Position numbers and translations under genes: made by a program. Of a stretch of 12,139 bases of DNA, positions 9,601 to 12,139 are shown piece after piece (position 1 is the first letter of the stretch; each line of letters starts with the position of its first letter). The DNA is from CAIWCD01 sp043782365 (GTDB lineage: Bacteria; Myxococcota; Myxococcia; Myxococcales; 40CM-4-68-19), in assembly GCA_043782365.1 (NCBI GenBank), contig JAYWAO010000367.1, positions 1-12,139 on the forward strand, in the 5' to 3' direction. The notes below the pieces were generated by a model. The model was not told where the DNA came from and did not search any database. It saw only the letters and a list, made by a program, of their open reading frames with translations.

Positions 9601-10223
9601 AGCTCTCCAACTACGACAAGCTGAAGATCGAGGCGCGCGGCCGCGGGACGGCGTTCGAGAAGTCGCTCAAGGCGGCGCTCAACAAGAAGGCCGAGGAGCG
9701 CGAGAAGGCATTGTCGATCTATAAAGAGGTGGCCTTCAAGTACAAACGGCCCGACTGGGTGGTGGCCGCGCTCTACCGCGCTGGCTACCTCGACGAGCGG
9801 TTCGCCGCCGCGCTCAACGAAGCGCCCATCCCGCCGGAGATCCGCAAGGCGGGTGAAGAGTATGTCGCCCAATACCAGGACCAGTTGGCCCAGCTCTCGG
9901 TGCCGATCGACGAGCGCGCGCTCGACGCCTACAAGAAGGCGCTCTCCACCGCGCGCGACCTCAAGATCGCCAACGAGTGGACCCGCAAGATCCTCGAGGC
10001 GCTCGACAAGTACGACCACAAGAGCTTCCCGCTCTTGAAGGACCCCAAGGTCGAGTACCTGCTCGAGCCGCTCTCGCCGACGCCGCTCCTCCTCGCCGAC
10101 GGCGCGCAGCTCCTGCCGGCCGCCCCCGAGACCCCGCCCGCGCCGCCACCGGCCGCGCCCGTCCCCGCACCGGCGCCCCAGCACCCCGATGCCCTCGCGC
10201 CCGTCGACACGGAGGGCAAATGA
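6669..10223 (+). CDS. gltD: Large periplasmic TPR gliding motility protein, GltD (AgmU) type
   Basis: The 1184-residue product resembles M. xanthus GltD/AgmU (about 1.2 kilo-residues as I recall), a TPR protein of the gliding complex reported in periplasmic clusters. A signal peptide is visible: arginines at 6, 10 and 11, a hydrophobic core at 12-29 and ASA|D cleavage after residue 33. TPR-like units are spread along the protein, for example at about 134-170 (DAMFRLAELYFEASKDEQ), 202-265, 295-325, 646-685 (ELLFKTGETYYRHNQFEEA) and a dense run at 767-890. A low-complexity Ala/Gly insert lies near 337-358. The last 45 or so residues are a Pro/Ala-rich tail. Assignment rests on length, architecture and the following gltE-like gene; other large TPR proteins could look similar. 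The start overlaps the upstream stop and the ATGA at the end overlaps gltE, implying coupled translation. Short A/T-rich codon patches occur at 7917-7934 and 9708-9725. Confidence 0.78.
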   Translation: MSAAPRHAGRRAALAAAACALVAVLLAGPAASADQPKPAAQAADGGPGGASPKARQGPRTEQEEATPEATERELADFLEAHERWSQQNAEFRQDVQLLIERKYDERRSKISSGFELQLKELESDERLLRKSAIERFEAFIARYPDEPRTTPDAMFRLAELYFEASKDEQRLAQKEFEEKVRRLPPGEEPPPDAPVKFDKSVALYRKLLAKFPNYRLDDGVHYLLAYVLEQQGELEEARDNFAQLIHDYPQSKFVPEAWMRIGEYWFDNTGADANAALAKAAEAYQHVTQFPAGTLYDKGLYKLGWTWYRLDKYDPAVESFLKLIDTYEAREKQEADAADAVGATARGGAAKASGELREEALQYTAISYADEVWGGVPKAKELFAANKGPPRRWESEFWRKLGDIYFDQTKHASAIECYQIVLSKDPAAPFAPQLQQKIVQAYERDRDFEKAWQARDALVKQFGEGSPWFEANKKDPEVLAKTRELMERSLYGSAVFHHQQAQTYKKAQKYDLALKEFQAAALAYGTYLDRFPHAKKLYETRFFHAETLYNSLRFEEAATEYTRVRDDNTDGRYLNESAYSVVLSLQKEIDRLERSGKLETQPFYKAAERPKDLTLKPVELEELWKRQVSAADAFVKLMPKDDKAPELLFKTGETYYRHNQFEEARRRFKLLIDTYPASPETEFASNLTLETYLAEQDWQKVEQFSGERLAAGKKGGKPLEEKRRGELSTIQLGARFKRATALMDEKKYEEAAKLFIAAVDDDPKVEFADKALNNAAFCYQQAFRFESAIKLYERLFTQYPQSPLADTSVFLVGFSAEKAFDFDKAIDRYELLVDKYVQSPKRADALFNLAHALERLQRYGEAQKAYVRYAQTFPDKEDAPAMLFTGALVAERTKNWKQEIADLTDYVRRFKRNEKEKERIVLAYLKIGLAFRQLGADGSARSAFQDAVSEYDLRKLQPTDLVAAAAAAESRFNLAELELSNYDKLKIEARGRGTAFEKSLKAALNKKAEEREKALSIYKEVAFKYKRPDWVVAALYRAGYLDERFAAALNEAPIPPEIRKAGEEYVAQYQDQLAQLSVPIDERALDAYKKALSTARDLKIANEWTRKILEALDKYDHKSFPLLKDPKVEYLLEPLSPTPLLLADGAQLLPAAPETPPAPPPAAPVPAPAPQHPDALAPVDTEGK

Positions 10224-11620
10224 TCCTCCGCGCGTACGTGCTCGCAACCCTCCTCGTCCTGGTCGCCGCCTGCGCCGAAGTGCCCGTGAAGCCCGAGGGC
10301 GAAGAGCCTGCCGATGCCGGCGCGCCCGCGGAGCTGCAGCGGCCGGTGGAAGCGCCCGCGCTGCCCGAGGGCGTGCCGGCTGCCGCGGCGCCGCCGACCG
10401 CGCCGCCTCCCACGCCCGAGGCGTCGAGCGAGGAGAAGGAGAAGTCGCAGAAGCTGTTCGCCCAGGCGCTGGCGGCGTACGAGGCCGGCGATCCGAACCG
10501 GGCGGCGCAGCTCTTCGCCGACGCGCAGCAGCACGATCCCCAACAAGTCTTGGGCTCGGTCAACGCCGCCGTCCTGCTCGCGCGCACCGGCCGCAACGAG
10601 AACGCCAAGGCGATGCTCCGGGCCGCGCTGGCGGTGAAGCCCGACTCGGTGGAGGCCTCCGAGAACCTGACGCGCCTGCGGCTGAAGCTGGGCGAGCTGC
10701 AGGAGGCGCAGGCAGACCTCGCGCAGCGGATCGCGGCCTATCCGGCGCTCCTGCCGCTGCGGGTGCAGTACGCCCGCGTCCTGATCGCGCAGGGCAAGCT
10801 GGAGCCGGCGCTGGCCGAGGCGAAGCGGGTGCTCAAGAGCGACGAGCGCAACGTCCCGGCCCAGCTCATCCTCGGCGACGTCTGGTACCGCGAGCGCAAG
10901 TTCGAGCTGGCGCGCGACGTGCTCGAGACCGCGGCGGCGGTCGACCCGCGCAACGGCGAGACCGCCAACGCGCAGGGCTTCGTCTTGTTGGCGATGGACC
11001 AGAAGCCGCTCGCGCTGGAGGCGTTCCGGCGCGCGGTGGCGGTCAACCCGAACCTCGCCGAGGCGCGCAACAACCTGGGCGTGCTGCTCACCGAGGCCAA
11101 CGACTTCGACGGCGCGGCGGCCCAGCTGGAGGCCGCCGCCAGGCTGGTGCCCGACCGCGCAGGCATCTACCTGAACCTCGGCAACGCGCTGCGCGGGGCC
11201 CGGCGCTCCGAAGAAGCGGAGGCGGCCTATCGCCGCGCGCTGACGCTGCGCCCGGGGGACACCGGGCCGCTCTTCAACCTGGCGGTGCTCTACCTCGACG
11301 GCGAGTTCAAGCAGAAGACGCCCGTGCAGCGGCTCGAAGAGTGCCAGCAGTTCTTCGCCGCCTTCAAGCGGGCCGGTGGATCGGATTCGAACCTCGCGCG
11401 TTGGGAGACGGAGGCCGAGAAGTCGCTCAAGAAGGAGCGCGACAAGGCCCAGCGCGAGGAGCGCGACAAGCTGAAGAAGGCCGAGGCGGCGCAGAAGGCC
11501 GAGGCGGACAAGCGCCGCCGCGAGGCGGGAAAGCTGGGCAAGATCGAAGAGGACGACAGCGCGCCCGCTGCGCCCAAGTCCTCTGGTAAGCTGGGCGGGA
11601 AGGAGGACGAGGAAAAGTGA
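10220..11620 (+). CDS. gltE: TPR lipoprotein of the gliding machinery, GltE (AglT) type
   Basis: The 466-residue product begins with a lipoprotein signal: a hydrophobic stretch at residues 5-16 ending in VAAC, so C18 should be lipidated. Ala at the next position rather than Asp argues for sorting to the outer membrane. Residues 19-70 are a Pro/Ala/Glu-rich spacer. From about 75 to 370 there are canonical TPRs, for example LFAQALAAYEAGDPNRAAQL, NNLGVLLTEANDFDGAAAQL and LNLGNALRGARRSEEAEAAY. The last 70 residues or so are Lys/Glu-rich charged helix. In M. xanthus GltE/AglT is a TPR component of the Glt complex needed for gliding. The ATG is in an ATGA overlap with gltD, and GGAGG is at 10211-10215. 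Start, lipobox, TPR content and position between gltD- and gltF-like genes all agree. The main alternative is an unrelated TPR lipoprotein. Confidence 0.82.
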   Translation: MILRAYVLATLLVLVAACAEVPVKPEGEEPADAGAPAELQRPVEAPALPEGVPAAAAPPTAPPPTPEASSEEKEKSQKLFAQALAAYEAGDPNRAAQLFADAQQHDPQQVLGSVNAAVLLARTGRNENAKAMLRAALAVKPDSVEASENLTRLRLKLGELQEAQADLAQRIAAYPALLPLRVQYARVLIAQGKLEPALAEAKRVLKSDERNVPAQLILGDVWYRERKFELARDVLETAAAVDPRNGETANAQGFVLLAMDQKPLALEAFRRAVAVNPNLAEARNNLGVLLTEANDFDGAAAQLEAAARLVPDRAGIYLNLGNALRGARRSEEAEAAYRRALTLRPGDTGPLFNLAVLYLDGEFKQKTPVQRLEECQQFFAAFKRAGGSDSNLARWETEAEKSLKKERDKAQREERDKLKKAEAAQKAEADKRRREAGKLGKIEEDDSAPAAPKSSGKLGGKEDEEK

Positions 11621-11907
11621 CCGCGCGCGCCGCCATGCTCATCGCTGCCGTCTTCTGCGCCTCCGCGTCGTCCGCGCGCGCGGAAGACCCGCCTGCCGAG
11701 GCCAAGGCGCCGCCGCGCACGTCGGCCTCCAGCGGCGCCAAGGAGAAGAAGGTGCTGCGCCTCGAGGAGTTCACCGTCGAGGGGCGCATCCAGAAGCCGC
11801 AGGCGTTCTTCATCCTCCAGCGCGGCACGATTACATTTGATGGTGGGGACAAGAAGGAGTCCTTCCTCCCCAAGATCCAGAAGTCGTGCGAGAAGGACCC
11901 GTTCTAG
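11617..11907 (+). CDS. gltF: Small secreted protein in the gltF position
   Basis: This is a 96-residue product with a signal peptide (hydrophobic residues 6-18, ARA|E cleavage after residue 22), leaving a mature protein of about 74 residues. After a short Pro/Ala spacer it has one compact block from about residue 44: VLRLEEFTVEGRIQKPQAFF, then ILQRGTITFDGG, ending SFLPKIQKSCEKDPF, likely a small beta-rich domain. There is one mature cysteine (residue 91). The GTG start overlaps the gltE stop as GTGA, with AGGAGG (11601-11606) and GAGG (11609-11612) upstream. The name rests mainly on order: in M. xanthus gltF, a small gene, sits between gltE and gltG. Sequence identity to GltF cannot be confirmed here. 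Codons 72-76 are an unusual run of A/T-ending codons. Confidence 0.62.
   Translation: MTARAAMLIAAVFCASASSARAEDPPAEAKAPPRTSASSGAKEKKVLRLEEFTVEGRIQKPQAFFILQRGTITFDGGDKKESFLPKIQKSCEKDPF
11809..11837 (+). promoter_or_regulatory. Weak candidate internal promoter before gltG
   Basis: TTCATC (11809-11814) and TACATT (11832-11837) are spaced 17 bp apart, with the -10-like element inside a local A/T-rich codon run of the gltF-like gene. If used, it would start transcription about 65 bases before the gltG-like ATG. The gltG-like gene is the only one in the operon that lacks both a stop/start overlap and a good ribosome site. The match is weak and may simply be coding sequence. Confidence 0.2.
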
Positions 11908-11910
11908 GCC

Positions 11911-12139
11911 ATGGCAAAGCAAAACGCAGGGCCACAGCGCAGCGAGCGCGCCCTCCACGTCGGCGTCATCCGCGAGGGGCGGTTCATCGACGACCGCTAC
12001 TTCGAGCCGCCGCACGCCATCTCGGCAGGCACCGCCGAGAAGAACACCTTCGTCCTCCCGCTCTCGACGCTGCCCGCGAGCCAGCCGCTGTTCGCCGACA
12101 AGAACGGCAAGACGGTGCTGCTGTTCGACGAAAAGGCGC
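11911..12139 (+). CDS. gltG: GltG (PglI)-like gliding motility protein, N-terminal FHA-like part, cut by window end
   Basis: The gene starts at ATG 11911, 3 bp after the gltF-like stop, and stays open to the window end, so 76 residues are visible. After a short basic head comes HVGVIREGRFIDDRYFE, then ISAGTAEKNTFVLPLSTLP and NGKTVLLFDEKA. This strand pattern, with a gene of interest in the gltF-gltG order, fits the FHA-like N-terminal domain of GltG as I recall it. In M. xanthus GltG is an inner-membrane protein with a cytoplasmic N-terminal region, one membrane segment and a periplasmic TonB-like C-terminal part shared with GltJ. No signal peptide is seen, as expected for a cytoplasmic N-terminus. 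No strong ribosome site precedes the ATG. The transmembrane and periplasmic parts are out of view, so GltJ-type or another FHA protein is not excluded. Confidence 0.68.
   Translation, partial: MAKQNAGPQRSERALHVGVIREGRFIDDRYFEPPHAISAGTAEKNTFVLPLSTLPASQPLFADKNGKTVLLFDEKA

Noticed and set aside
9977..10219. Upstream extension of the gltE frame
   Set aside because: It overlaps the end of gltD and would bury the lipoprotein signal; the ATG at 10220 places the lipobox cysteine at residue 18.

Overview
The window is very G+C-rich, with codons that nearly always end in G or C and frequent GTG starts. All convincing genes lie on the + strand. MglB and MglA closely resemble the Myxococcus xanthus proteins as I remember them, and gliding-motility (Glt) proteins follow them. 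This points to a myxobacterium (Myxococcota). An Anaeromyxobacter-like lineage is my best guess, but it is inferred from gene content and base composition, not from a search.

The left part (1-1883) is a DNA-maintenance block: the 3' end of dnaX (DNA polymerase III tau/gamma), a secreted protein of unknown function, and recR. The small nucleoid protein YbaB/EbfC, usually found between dnaX and recR in bacteria, is not there. A 101-bp gap (1884-1984) follows. It holds a plausible extended -10 promoter and is the largest non-coding stretch in the window.

The right part (1985-12139) looks like one long operon: mglB, mglA, a secreted Ala/Pro-linker protein, a periplasmic TPR/coiled-coil protein, a large TPR protein of the GltD (AgmU) type, a TPR lipoprotein of the GltE (AglT) type, a small secreted protein in the gltF position, and the start of a gltG-like gene cut by the window edge. 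Five consecutive junctions from mglA to the gltF-like gene are 4-bp GTGA or ATGA stop/start overlaps, which suggests translational coupling.

In M. xanthus, MglA-GTP in the cytoplasm assembles the Agl-Glt focal adhesion complex and MglB acts as its GTPase-activating protein. Glt proteins span the envelope: GltG-type proteins in the inner membrane, GltD-type proteins in the periplasm and GltE-type lipoproteins at the outer membrane. Here the polarity switch and the envelope machine appear to be expressed together, whereas in M. xanthus mglBA and the glt cluster are at separate loci. The two genes between mglA and gltD are the best candidates for little-described parts of the system. The motor genes (aglRQS type) and the rest of the glt cluster are not in view. 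No RNA genes, mobile elements, CRISPR arrays or convincing terminators were seen.
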